Positions 29,644 through 40,538 of a stretch of 64,000 bases of DNA are shown piece by piece. Position 1 is the stretch's first letter; each line of letters starts with the position of its first letter. Source of the stretch: Undaria pinnatifida (Eukaryota; Sar; Phaeophyceae; Laminariales; Alariaceae); contig JABAKD010000021.1 of the NCBI GenBank assembly GCA_012845835.1, positions 4,960,706 through 5,024,705 on the forward strand, in the 5' to 3' direction. The notes beneath the pieces are model-generated. The model had not been told where the DNA came from and ran no database searches. It saw only the letters and a program-made list of their open reading frames with translations. Position numbers and translations under genes: made by a program.

Positions 29644-30042
29644 TCTCACCTCTACCGCGTGTCACGATTTTCGCACACACGAGCCACGTATAAGGATTGA
29701 CGGCCTTTCTGCTTCCCCGGGGAGATTCGTCGCTCGTGTTTCTGCCTCCGTCGCCACTACCGAAGGCTGTACCGGCCGCGGGTCGATTTCACCTGCCGCC
29801 GACACTGTTTTCGCTTCGGTTTTTGCCATACCCATCGAGGGCGGCACGGGCTCCGCAGAAGCCCTGGCTGCAGCGATGCCCATCGCACAGCCGACTTATC
29901 TATCCCGGAGTTCTTTACAGGACACGGCCCCCGCCGCGACCACCGGTTCGACTGTGTCCGTCTCCGCCATGCTTGGCACTCCAGCCCCTCCGTCGTCGAC
30001 GACGCGCCTACTAACAGCAACAACAACAGGTAATGCACCCCC

Positions 30043-32553
30043 ATGCACCCCCGCTGTAGATTATGGATTCGGGCTCGGCGGGGCCCCTCGGCCATCTTCC
30101 AGACGAGGTACAACCCCGCCGGGAGTCCCACGGCCGCGGCCGACCCCGTCGACCGCCGCGACCCCTGCTCTTGCCGACTCGCCGGTCCGCACGGTGCCAC
30201 TACCGTCCGACCGCGACCACGCAGAGCCTATACGGGAACTCCTCTCTTACGGCTCACGCCTTCTCCTGGTGACACGCCGACTGCATATACAAGGTCGGAT
30301 GCCCTCGGCGACGCTGCTGAGTTGCGGTTCGCGGATTCCGTCGCGCGTTATTCACATGCCGATTGGAAGCGCGAACAACACGCAGAGCCGACGTGCCACG
30401 CCACGATACGTTACATCTCTACCGGCCGGCCGTCGGCCCTGCCACCCGACTTCTTGGCATGCTCCCCCTCGGCCAAGCGTCCCTCCCTCTCACACATCCA
30501 GGAGCTGGCGGGTAAGGGTCGACTACATACAACCGACGACGACATCGTCCTACTCGTCCGTAACACGACACTCCCGCCAACAAGCTCTGACAAACCGAAG
30601 TTTGTGGGGCGAGCTGCTTGCTTGCTAAACGACGAGCCAGTTCGCATCTACGTTCCCCTGCTCATGCGCCCTTGGATCATGCAAGCTTGTCACTCGACGG
30701 CCTCCTGCCACCTTGGCACCACGCGCACGTTGCGCATGCTGGAGCGTTTTTAGTGGTGGATTGGCATGAGTCTGTGCACCCGGTGGTGGCTTCGCCACTG
30801 CTTGAAGTGCCAAGCGCGGAAAACCCCACCGCTAACTGTCCGCTGGCCCATCATCACAATGCCTCTGCCGGAAGGTCCAGGTATCGCCGTCAGTGTTGAC
30901 TACTTCGGCCCCCTTCCGGTCACACCACGAGGCAACACCTTCATCCTGCTGTTCACCGATCGCTTCAGTCGTCGGGCCGACATGTTCCCCGTCACTGCCG
31001 CTGAGTTCACCGCGGAGGGTACAGCCAATATCCTGGTGAACCAATACATCCCCTTGTGGGGGTGCCCGCGCACCATACTCTCGGACAACGGACTGCAGTT
31101 CTGCTCCAAGCTTTCACAAGCTGTATATCAGCTGTTAGGTGTACACAAGCTTGCTACAAGCTCACACCATCCCAACTGTAACGGGGGCGTTGAGCGGTTA
31201 AATCACACTATGGCACAAATGCTGGCTGTGGTCGTCAACGAGCGACAAGACGACTGGGATTTGCATCTGCCCCACGTCGAATTCGCTTACAACAACTCTG
31301 TCAGCGCGGCGACGGGTTTGGCGCCCAACGAGGTCCACATGGGCAGACTCCCACGGCTCCCCCTGACGATTTTTGACCGCAAAGGTGTCGTCGGACACCA
31401 GAGTCTGGCCCGTGACCACCTGGCCTATTGCGATTTGGCCACCGACCGGCAAAAGCGCGCGAACGACATTGTCCGCGCACACCACGCCCTCACCGTTTCC
31501 CGTGTTAACCGCAGAAACTCCGCCCTCGCCGACGCGCTGCGTCCAGCACCTAACTTCACTGTGGGTGGTTGGGCATGGGTATACAATTCTGCCTCTACCA
31601 TCCGCCAGGGTGTGAAGGCGAATACCGACGCCAAGGTACTCAAGGCCAAACTCGCGCTTAACTGGACGGGCCCATACAAGGTCCTGGCCGTCGGTCCCTG
31701 CTCCGCCGCCGAGACCCCGGACGGCTCGCCGCTCGGGAGCAACCTCCTTTATTTGGACCTCCCTTCCGACCTGCCTGGTTCGGACGCTCGTCGGCGTGTG
31801 GCCATCGAGCGCTGCAAACCCTGTGCCAACCCCCACGACAGCGGGGACATGCCCAAATACCTACCGGCGGGGCTGACACAGTATGTGCTCAACAAATTTT
31901 CCAAGAAGTTCCCGCCGTACCACGTCACTCAAGACGACGTTTCGACTCCCCTTCAACGGCTGGAGGTGGAGCAGATCACTGGTCATCAGTCGGTACGGGG
32001 GCGAGGTGGCGTCATCGCGGTGCTATACAAGACGCATTGGGCGGGACTCTCCAAACCGTCCTGGGAGCGGGAAATGGACCTCCACCTCTCCCGCTCCCAC
32101 ATCTTGCGTTATTGGGCCGGAACCCCGGACCAGCACCTCCAAACCAACCGCCTTTACCGCCGAATGCGGATCGGGGCGGCACAGCGTGAGCTCTCCCGCA
32201 ACAACGGGGAACGTTTCCTAGCGCCGGGCTACGCCTGTGTTCCCCGCACCGATTGGCTCCGTCGCTACCACGACACAGTACTCCCTAAGGGAGCACACTT
32301 TTGGTACAAGGGAGACGATGGTTTATGGTGGCTAGGAAAAATCAGCGCGAGCACTACCGAGGACAAGGTATACCTGGTCCGCTTTCTGGGCGACCCGGGA
32401 CCGATTAAACTCCCTCTTCCCCCAGCGCGCTACACGACTTCAACGGGAGCCGTACGAGGCTCTTGGTGCTTGCAAGTTGACATCGCCAGTGCGTTTCCTC
32501 GGGAAATCCAACGTAACCTAGACGAATCTCGAGGCGCGGCCGTGGCCAGTTGA
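30043..32553 (+). pseudogene. Ty3-type integrase with chromo- and Tudor-like C-terminus, one in-frame TAG
   Basis: Frame runs 30043-32553 interrupted only by TAG at 30751-30753, inside the HHCC zinc-binding domain (CHSTASCHLGTTRTLRML before it, CLKCQ after it; the lost residue is usually aromatic). In the 595-codon part after the stop, VDYFGP (D45), LSDNGLQF (D107) and GGVERLNH (E143) form the D,D(35)E triad. Then come the WTGPYKVL segment, a chromodomain-like stretch (about 398-452, YKTHWAGLSKPSWEREMDL) and a Tudor-like stretch (about 508-560, FWYKGDDGLWWLGKI). Such modules may steer integration to marked chromatin. Confidence 0.85.
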
Positions 32554-33422
32554 CTTCCAAGCCACCACCGCTTCTCGATAGTTCTTCATTTTTTTGAGGT
32601 ATGAGTTTTGCGTCTTTATCTTTGGGTCGTTCGTAGTGTCCTGAGGGTCTTCATCGAGTTTTGGGGCGGTTCTTTCCATTTTTTTTTTTTTTTTTTTCTG
32701 TCCTGCCGAACCCCCTGCTCAGTGCCGGGTCAGGGTTCGGGTAAAACGCCGCTATCTGAGGCGCAGGGCTGTCGCCTTTTTGTCATTGTTCAATTTCGCC
32801 CTGCCGACGCCCTCCTCAGCCCAGAGCCGGGGGGCGACCAGTGTACGGGTCTGTGTGTCTTCTTTTATGTTTTGTGTGTTGTATTTGTTCTGCTTTGTTT
32901 TTTTTTCGTCTAAACACTTCCTCCCCTAGCGGGGCTGTAGGTGTTGACACCTTCCATCCCGGGTATTCGTCGTTTCCTCGTCTAACCCCCCGCCTTGCCG
33001 ATGGCCCGCGGGAGGTTTTTCGCATGACTTCTCCCTTGTGTTAGCGCCTGTGTTCCCCTACATATCGACGAGGGCTCGCCTCGCCATAGTACCTTTTCTG
33101 TGGTTGGTTTACCGTAGAGCTTTTCCTGCCCCCCCCGCCACACCGGCGGCATGCGGCAGGTTCTAGAGCCTTTTCTGCCCCCCCCGCCACACCGGCGGCA
33201 TACGGCAGGTTTTTGATGGGTGACTATTGCCTTGCTGTAGGGTCTGCTTTTCTTTCTACTGCTTTTCTTCGCGTGTTCCTGGCTCCATAGCCAGACGGTT
33301 AGAGGTGTGGGAGTGGGGTTTGAGGAGCCGCATCTTCGACTCATGGTCTAGTTCGTAGAACCGGAGTTTCCCCGAATCTCCCATATTTCTGCATATATAT
33401 GTGACTCATCAGGGTAGGCTAG
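32554..33422 (+). other. 3' untranslated part of the Ty3 element
   Basis: No open frame of note. Includes a T-run at 32682-32698 and a 49-bp tandem duplication at 33118-33215 (units with CCCCCCCCGCCACACCGGCG and ATGCGGCAGGTT). The sequence before the 3' LTR (AGGGTAGGCTAG) is a weak polypurine tract. Confidence 0.65.
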
Positions 33423-33691
33423 TGTTAAGATACGGCCTCGAAAGACCTGTAGGTATCCGAATTTAAGATCATTTGGATGGGTTTCGTATGATAAGGTTGG
33501 CGGTTTATGTTCGGGGAAGTTAGGAATTAGATCGGAGGCACGCGCCTCCGATCTCAGAAGCTATCCCGGGCTCTGGTGGAAACGAATAAAGCTACATCTC
33601 TACGAAGGAACGAAAGTGAGTACTCTCCGAGGACCTGCTCAATTGGCAGACCTGCAGGGGGCACTCTGTGTCCCCCACCTTTAATTTCACA
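33423..33691 (+). repeat. 3' LTR of the Ty3 element
   Basis: Same ends as the 5' LTR, with only a few substitutions such as AAAGACCTG for AAAGGCCTG. It is followed by the TGTA duplication. Confidence 0.9.
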
Positions 33692-33695
33692 TGTA

Positions 33696-34441
33696 CTCGA
33701 TATAGGCGTGCCCACGACCGATGTGTTGTTGAGAAAATTCACACACAACGCCATTTAGTCTTGACGAACAGACAAAACTTTTACACAGTATGATATGTAT
33801 GATTTCGAGAAGAGCGTCATAATTCGAACTCCAGCTTACTAGGGACCGCCAGGAAGCGAAAAGGGGCACGTGTGGCGTGGGATGCGGCACGTATTGAGAA
33901 CGAGGGAGCAAGAGGAGGACAATAACACGTACGTGACATATGCTATGTGTTACGGTTCTGTGACAGTTTCAAGAGTTGCTATGACAGAGGCGTTTTCGTG
34001 ATAGTAGGGGCCGCGATATTTACGTCCCCTCCCTAAGTCGGGTGTGGCTGCCCCACCCGGACACTTCACTGCTTCCCTTTTTACCCACTTCACTTTTTCA
34101 ACCAAGCATCAACCATATTCTCACAATTCCTTGGGTCCACGTTCATAAACCTTCGGATCAGCAATCAAGTTACCTTTTTCACACTACCTTCTCGGGAAGC
34201 TTCCCATCTTGAGCACTTGCACAAGGGACTTGCTCTCTTTCTCCGAGGAACGCTCAAGCGCCTTCTGAACTCGGTCGTATCGGGCCTTCGGAGGTCAGTC
34301 ATTATGAATACCTGGGGCGTGCCACATATATGGCCTTTGTGTGGACCTTGCGATGCTAGTAGGCTAGATACCCTCGTCTTCTTCGCCATGCATATCCTCG
34401 CATGTCTCATCCTGAGTGCACCCTGACCTCCCTTCGGAGGC
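33696..34441. other. Unassigned non-coding DNA
   Basis: No repeat family of the window and no coding signal was recognised. Short open frames are present on both strands but without domains. Confidence 0.4.
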
Positions 34442-34503
34442 TTCGATTCGTGACATGGTGTCCAATCCGAGAATCGAACTCGGGTTTTTTCGATTCGTGA
34501 CAT
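34442..34503 (-). mobile_element. Retroposed tRNA 3' fragment between 15-bp direct repeats
   Basis: TTCGATTCGTGACAT occurs at 34442-34456 and 34489-34503. Between them the minus strand reads AAAACCCGAGTTCGATTCTC then GGATTGGACACC(A). This gives a 5-bp T-stem CCGAG/CTCGG, a 7-nt TTCGATT loop, seven acceptor bases ATTGGAC, discriminator A and CCA. Nuclear tRNA genes do not usually encode CCA, so an origin from mature tRNA is likely. Confidence 0.6.
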
Positions 34504-35009
34504 ATGTCATAAAAAACAACTCGCCGCCGTAAAGAGAGGATACGGCACGCGCACGCACATGGTCCTACCTTTAGCGTTTTTCCCTCCGCACGTTGTCTGC
34601 TGTCTGCCATCTGCGATCTTCGCAAAAAAAACAGAAAAAATACTCGTTAAAGAACTGCCTCTGTGGACGTACATGTACAAGGATGGGTTGGTATCTAAAT
34701 TGTTACTATTAATTACTACACAGGTCCCTATGTTTCCGCATCGATGGACACGCGCACCCAGAGCGGCAGCAAAGCAGAAACGTGCGGTATGGTGGGGTGA
34801 CAAATTATGACAGGCTCCGACATAAGCAACTCGCCGCAGCATACAAGTAGCGAGGACACGCCAAGCGCACATAAATAGTGTTACCTACTGCTGATGCTGT
34901 GCAGCAGGGTTGTCGCGTTGTGCTCTTCACATGTTATCTGTTGTCTATCATCTGCGAACGTACATTATAAATCCAAAATTCCGCACCTAAAAAAGTAAAA
35001 ATAATGACA

Positions 35010-35170
35010 CCAATCAATGTAGACTAGTGGAGAAAAACATTTGTTTATAAAAGAAAAGGACCCCTCCCAAAAAAAAAATCACCCACATCGTAGCATAGTA
35101 CAAGTACCAACAAGCAGATTTAAAATATGAGTACTGACTTGAAATTCGTCGAACTCACACCTGACGTCCT
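35010..35170 (-). repeat. Family A longer unit
   Basis: AGGACCCCTCCCAAAAAAAA, TCACCCACATC, GTACAAGTACCAACAA, ATGAGTACTGACTTGAAATT, CGTCGAACTCACACCTGACG. Confidence 0.7.
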
Positions 35171-35204
35171 GAAAGTATATACGTACATGTATTTAAATAT
35201 TGGA

Positions 35205-35260
35205 GTGACAGCGTATCAATTTGGAACCGTGGGTTCGTGTCCCACAGAGTTTTTATTCTT
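35205..35260 (+). other. tRNA-like T-arm with Pol III B-box
   Basis: GTGGGTTCGTGTCCCAC forms a 5-bp stem and 7-nt loop, with GGTTCGTGTCC close to the B-box consensus, followed by T-runs. There is no convincing D-arm or acceptor stem, so this is a fragment or SINE remnant, not a tRNA gene. Confidence 0.35.
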
Positions 35261-35479
35261 TTTGGGGTGGGAGTAGCTGACTTTAATTCTCGAATGCTGT
35301 AATAAGAGCAACATATAGATAACTAATACTCCGGAGTAATATTCTGCATTCGTACTCTTCCCGATATTAAAGCCGGGGGGAGAAAAAACAAGATAAACCG
35401 CCTATCATACATTTGATAGAGCAGTATAGTGGAAACTACAGCAGAAATAAAATTATGAAATAGATGTGATGTTTCACCT

Positions 35480-35670
35480 AGCTCAAAATTCCCCACCTAA
35501 AGTATAAATACCAACACTTACGATTATAATAGTCTAGTGGACAAAAAATAAAGCACCTCCCAAATAAAAAATCACTCATTCATATAGTATATTACGAGTA
35601 CCAACAACGCAGCTTGCAAAGATGAGTATTGACCTGAAATTCGTCGAACTCACGGCTGACGTCCTTGGAC
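35480..35670 (-). repeat. Family A longer unit
   Basis: CTAGCTCAAAATTCCCCACC, TATAATAGTCTAGTGGA, CACCTCCCAAATAAAAAATC, then CCAACAACGCAGCTTGCAAA, GATGAGTATTGACCTGAAAT, TCGTCGAACTCACGGCTGAC. Confidence 0.75.
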
Positions 35671-36364
35671 ATTAGTTATAAAATAGTGTTGCCTACCGCT
35701 GCTGCTGTGGGGTAGAGTTGTAGCGTTGTCCTCTCTTGGTATGGTACGATATCATATACGAAGCACACCAGCATGAACATGAATATAAAAATCGTTTGAG
35801 TACTAATATGGTATTCAAACGATTCTTACACTTTATTTACGCCGACATGTCACTTGACACTTGGTAGAAGCAGCAGTAGCAGCAGCAGCGAGAGGTAGTG
35901 GCGTATAGTCGGGTAGAGCATCGCAGGCTTGCGTTGTGCTCTCCGCATGTTGTCTGCTGTTTGTCATCTGCTATCTTACATAAATATAAATGGTGTTGCC
36001 TACCGCTGCTGCAGTGCGGCAGAGTTAGTTGTAGCGTTGTGCTCTCTTGGTGTGATACGATAACACATAAGAAGCGCACCAACATGAACATGAATAATTC
36101 AAGAAGAATCGTTTGAGTACTATTAATAATGTGATATTCAAACGATCCTTACACTTTGCACCGGCATGTCACTTGACAGAAGCAGCGGAAGCAGCAACAG
36201 CGAGAGGTAGTGGCGTATAGACGGGTAGAGCATCGCAGGCTCCGATCGAAGTAATCACCTACTACAACAGCAGCCGCACGCGCATAGAGTTGCAGGCTGC
36301 TGCTGTTAGGGGGCTGGACTGCTGCTGGGCGGCAGGATCGTAGCGTGGTGCTCTATGCAAAAAT

Positions 36365-36670
36365 AGGGAAATGTGCGTGTACCCTTTACGTGCGGAAAAA
36401 CACCGGTTTGCATCCAAATCTTACCTGCGTACGCGGGGATAGGGGATTCAGAAACTCAATCCCCGGGGATGTTGCGGAAACCCGGGGATTTGCCTTTCGT
36501 GTGCCCAAGGCCAAAAGTTTATAAAGTTATAAAAGGCTTGCCGCGCGCGACACACTGCACGGATCGCGTCCAAACCTCCGGCATTGTGCCCACTCCATCC
36601 GACGTTTCGGACAAAGGTGCGAGCACGAAGAGATGTGCCCGAAGAAGAGAACAAAAATGGCAATTGTACA
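36365..36670 (+). repeat. Duplicated about 300-bp segment (family D), copy 1
   Basis: Shared with 38450-38760: CCGGTTTGCATC, TACGCGGGGATAGGGGAT, CAATCCCCGGGGATGTTGCG, AAACCCGGGGATTTG, GTGTGCCCAAGGCCAAAA, CGACACACTGCACGGATCGC and AGCACGAAGAGATGTGCCCG. CCCGGGGAT inverted blocks are prominent. Confidence 0.8.
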
Positions 36671-38449
36671 TATATACAAGGTTCCCCTCCGGGAGGTGCC
36701 TAAGGGAGTGGCGCAAGAACGAAACCCAAACATCCAACATCTGACTGTCTGTGGGCAAATAAGATGCACCTGGTGGTAGTAAAAACTATGTTCTTGTCCG
36801 AAGCTCGAGAAGCGGAGTGTGGGGAGGCGCCCTCCCGGGTACGGTTCGCTCTCTCGCCGTCGTGGTGGAGAACCGTAAATAAGTGGTGATCCCATCAGTA
36901 CGTACGTGTCCAGCGCCAGTACTCGTACGATGGGAACTTTTTATACGGGCGACTCTTATGCACTAATTTTTGCGTGGTAAAAAATAAAAGGACGAATAGG
37001 TGGATTTTCAACCGGCAAAAAAACAAATCAGCAAGTGTTCCGTGGGCCGTCTTTCTATCGTGGTTTTGATGTTTTTTCTTTGTTTCCTGTTTCGTATGGA
37101 AATCAGCAATTTCAGAATAGGTACTCTTCGTGTCTTCTTGTTGAGCTAGATATTAAACTTGACGAGTGATACACGCCAGGATGGGCAATCATCCCCCTTC
37201 ACCGCCCGTTCGTCGCAGAGAGTGCGCGGAATGAGGAACTGTAGGGCTTCTATTGTCGCTGAGACAGAGAAGCCCTTCCTCATGGAGCATCAGTGCCTAT
37301 ATTATCCACTGCTGTTTGCTTCTTAGATTCAAGAAAAAATACGCTGGATTGTTTAGATCGTTGCCCGATTCAAAATCGTCCCCTCGTGGAGACGAAAGTA
37401 ACTCGCCTCAGCATAGCGAGGACTCGCCAAGCGCACATACATGATGTGTCCCACTACTGCTGCTGTGCGGCAAGGTTGTACACGTAGCGTCGTGCTGTCC
37501 TCATGTTGTCTGGTCCCTGTCATCTGTGGTGTGAGTAAAATCTCCGACCCATAACATTAACCCTATGTTATGCACGTAAAAACACTCTGCCTACTTGGAA
37601 GTAAATGTAAGGATGGGTTGGTATATAAGTTATGACCAGAAAGTTTCCATGTTACCACCCGAATTGGCGCGATCTATGGACATGCAATGGAGATGCGCAC
37701 GAAGTGGCAACACAGCGGAAATATGGGGTATGGTGGGGTGACGAATGGCACGCTCCGATCAAAGAATCAGCTACTACAACAGCAGTCACACGCGCATAGA
37801 GTTGCAGGCTTTTGATGCTCGGGGGCTGGACCGCTGCTGGGCGGCAGGATCGTAGCGTGGTGCCATCAGCGCCTATATCCACTGCTGTTTGCTTTTCATA
37901 GTCGAGCAAAATTACGCTGGATTGTTTTGATCGTCGTCCGATTCAAAATCGTCCCCTCGTGGAGACGAAAGCAACTCGCCTCAGCATAGCGAGGACTCGC
38001 CACGCGCATGTACATGATGTATCCCACTACTGCTGCTGTGCGGTAGGGTTGTAAACGTCGCGCTGTGCCGTCCTCATGTTTGATACCTGTCATCTGTGGC
38101 GTGAGCCAAAATCTCCGACACAAAACAATACCCCTTTGGTATGCAGTACGGAAACATACTGCCTCTTTGGACGTAAATGTAAGGATGGGTTTGTATATCA
38201 ATTATTATTGAAAGGTTACTATATTACCGACCAAATTGGCGCGATCTATGGACATGCAATTGAGATGCGTCCGAAGCGGCGGCACACCAGAAATATGGGG
38301 TATGGTGGGGTGACAAATGCCACGCTCCGATAAAAAAATCAGCTACTACAACAACAGCCACACGCGTAGTATACAGTTGCAGGCTGCTGCTGCTAGGGGG
38401 CTAGACTGCTGCTGGGCGGCAGGATTAGCGTGGTGTTCTGTGCAAAAAG

Positions 38450-38760
38450 AGGGAAGGAAACGTGTACCCTCTACGAACAGGAAAGCCCGGTTTGCATCAA
38501 AGTTTTACGTACGTACGCGGGGATAGGGGATGCAGAAACCCAATCCCCGGGGATGTTGCGAAAACCCGGGGATTTGTCTCAAGTGTGCCCAAGGCCAAAA
38601 AAGTTTAAAAGGCTTGCCACGCGCGACACACTGCACGGATCGCGCCCAAACCTCCAGCAACGTGAGCCCGACGGTCGAATTGTGCCCACCCCACCCGACG
38701 TTTGGGACAAAGGTACGAGCACGAAGAGATGTGCCCGAAAGAAAAAAAAAATCACAACTA
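38450..38760 (+). repeat. Duplicated about 300-bp segment (family D), copy 2
   Basis: Same landmarks as copy 1 at about 85-90% by eye, with a 20-bp insertion near 38660 (ACGTGAGCCCGACGGTCGA). It abuts the inverted-repeat copy at 38781. Confidence 0.8.
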
Positions 38761-38780
38761 TACATATACATATACATATT

Positions 38781-39586
38781 CGCATCCTTGCGCTCAGTGG
38801 CCGCGCTCTTCGTGTTATCGTAGGCCGGTTGCTACTGGTATACCGCAGGTACATACCCTTTCTCGAGCTCTCATGGTTGTGAGCTCCATCATAGGGTTGT
38901 ATAACTTGCAATGAGGCGTTTAAGCCTCATTATTACAAGGTGTGGGGGAATCTATAGCCTCATTTTCGTTTGTTTCGAATAGCCGCATCTTCGATCCCAT
39001 TTCCAATTCTGGATGTTTTGTTGACATCCTTTGATGGGCAGGTGATCTGCATCTACGACTATTCAGGGTGGGCTAATGTAATAGAGTGTCAGTATATCTG
39101 GCAATAGATTCGGTAAGATAGTCCGCAGAGTCATGGTCTATTGGCCACAAGAAGATTCTCATGAACGGAATATTCTAAGTAGAGCGGATGACCCGTAGAA
39201 ACTAGCTAGCTTATACCGCAAGAGCGTTCTCGGTAACCGAACGTTCTTCCTCTGGACAAGATAGATAGAAGTAAGCGCGTTAGGCGCTCATGGGAATATA
39301 GAACGTCTGGGAGAACGTTCCTTGTACGTTCCATAGGTAACGGTCCGGAAGGGAGCACAGCAGCAATGCTGGGGTGAAGCGAACTCTGTGAGCTTCACGC
39401 CAACCCCGTGCTCTCACTCCTCCTCCTCCTTCTCCTCCTCCTCCTCCTCTTCCTGTCTCCTCGAGCTTGTCATAGCTCAACGCCGATAATGAGAAATCTA
39501 TGAAGAAGAACCGGTGCTGTCTCCAAGCGAAGCTGATACCCCTGCGTCCTTTCCCTCCCACCTTCCGGCACCACGACTCCTTCACA
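38781..39586 (+). repeat. 0.8-kb inverted-repeat sequence, left copy
   Basis: Reverse complement of 46190-46968 along its whole length. Landmarks: CGCATCCTTGCGCTCAGTGG, ACTGGTATACCG, a hairpin AATGAGGC/GCCTCATT around 38911, ATAGCCGCATCTTCGATCCC, ATTCAGGGTGGGCTAATGTA, GACGTTCCTTGTACGTTCC-like block, CGAAGCTGATACCCCTGCGT and GGCACCACGACTCC. A (TCC)n stretch is at 39418-39455. No conserved frame. Confidence 0.85.
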
Positions 39587-39880
39587 ATAAACAAATATTT
39601 TAAGGACGCCAGCCGTGAGTTCGACGAATTTCGGGTCAATACTCACCTTTGCAAGCTGCGTTGTTGGCACTTGAAATATACTATTTATGTATGAGTGAGT
39701 TTTTCTGGAGGGGTCCTATTAAAATATACCTGGTATACAGTCTATATATACCTGGCATAAACTCTAGACTAGTAGTCTAGTCTATATGTTTTGTTTTTCT
39801 CCACTATTATAATGGGTAGTGTCAATTGGTATTTTTACTTTATTTAGGTGGGGAATTTTGAGCTAGTAGTTCTAACACCA
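39587..39880 (+). repeat. Family A longer unit, plus orientation
   Basis: AATATTTTAAGGACGCCAGC, CGTGAGTTCGACGAATTTCG, GGTCAATACTCACCTTTGCA, AGCTGCGTTGTTGG, then GAGTTTTTCTGGAGGGGTCC, TCCACTATTATAATGGGTAG, TAGGTGGGGAATTTTGAGCT. It is the reverse of the 35480 unit and directly abuts the inverted-repeat copy. Confidence 0.75.
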
Positions 39881-40220
39881 TATCTACTTCATAATTTATT
39901 ACTACTGTAGCTTCCACTATAGACTATTATTGCTCTATAATACGTATATACTATGTTGCATGGTAGGTAGTTTATTTCGTTTCTTCCCTCGCTTTAATAT
40001 CGGGAGGAGAACGAGTACAGAGTATTACTATTAATAGTTATCTATTATTAATACTTCGTAGTATGTGACACCAGCAGGGCATTTATTTGCCGGAATTGCG
40101 CCGCTTTTATTTTGCTTGCGTTCCGGTGACGCGCAAGGGGTGCCCATGACGCACACTGATTGTGTACAAGACGAAGGGGGTTTCGCCCTGCATTGGTTGG
40201 TTGCTTTTCCTTGGGTAATG

Positions 40221-40240
40221 GTTAGGGTTAGGGTTAGGGT
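40221..40240 (+). repeat. Interstitial TTAGGG repeats
   Basis: GTTAGGGTTAGGGTTAGGGT, three telomere-type units, ends 5 bp before the TRIM duplication. A degenerate complementary CCCTGA/CCCTAC run is at 10733-10770. Confidence 0.7.
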
Positions 40241-40249
40241 ATAAGAATG

Positions 40250-40333
40250 TGTTATAAGGCTTAGTTTGGGTAAGCTATTGGTTAACCTTTGGCAAGTGGT
40301 CAAACGGACTAATACCCCACTAATACCTTAACA
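40250..40333 (+). repeat. TRIM 5' LTR
   Basis: 84 bp, differing from the 3' LTR at about two positions (GGTTAACC for GGTCAACC, TTAACA for TTGACA). Confidence 0.85.
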
Positions 40334-40353
40334 AATGGCGTCGACGGCAGGAC

Positions 40354-40393
40354 CATGGGTTTTTGGGTCGTGGGTTCGATCCCCACATCCACC
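40354..40393 (+). other. tRNA-like T-arm in the TRIM interior
   Basis: GTGGGTTCGATCCCCAC (5-bp stem, 7-nt loop, perfect B-box GGTTCGATCC) followed by ATCCACCA. This matches the 3' quarter of a tRNA. It may be captured tRNA or a Pol III promoter part. Confidence 0.5.
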
Positions 40394-40538
40394 ATAATAA
40401 ACTTTTTCAGATTTCCCCATGGCGAACTTGAAAAATACTCTTCCTGGTACCCCAGGGAATGAAACGGCTTGGATATATTGACAGGTCCGCCCGTATATCC
40501 GGCCGACCTGCTATCCCGCCGTTTCAGGGGGGGGAGAG

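Larger units (their letters stand above)
29465..30628 (+). pseudogene. gag-like leader frame of the Ty3 element
   Basis: An ATG overlapping the last LTR base opens a 387-codon frame. It starts with four imperfect copies of STVLGGLVP-type repeats and continues Ala/Pro/Thr-rich with no recognised capsid fold or zinc knuckle. From 30043 it overlaps the integrase frame and is probably meaningless there. The real gag was likely fused out of frame to integrase by the deletion. Confidence 0.4.
29197..33691 (+). mobile_element. Ty3-type LTR retrotransposon, internally deleted
   Basis: LTRs 29197-29465 and 33423-33691 (269 bp, nearly identical) are flanked by TGTA at 29193-29196 and 33692-33695. A primer-binding site (TGGCGTCGACGGCAGGAC, 29468-29485) starts 2 nt after the 5' LTR. 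The interior encodes a gag-like leader, then directly the integrase N-terminal region, core and C-terminal domains. Protease, reverse transcriptase and RNase H are absent. It cannot transpose by itself. Confidence 0.9.
34505..38780. repeat. Stack of diverged segmental duplications
   Basis: One compound unit recurs, whole or in part, near 34540, 34825, 35680, 35870, 36180, 37400 and 37960. Landmarks in order: CAACTCGCC(T/G)CAGCATA, GAGGAC..CGCCA(A/C)GCGCA, ACTGCTGCTGTGCGGCA, TCATGTTGTCTG, AAGGATGGGTTGGTAT, GGTATGGTGGGGTGACAAAT, CAGCTACTACAACA(A/G)CAG, GGGGGCT(G/A)GACTGCTGCTG. Family A units at 35010 and 35480 interrupt it. No frame is shared between units. Confidence 0.7.
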
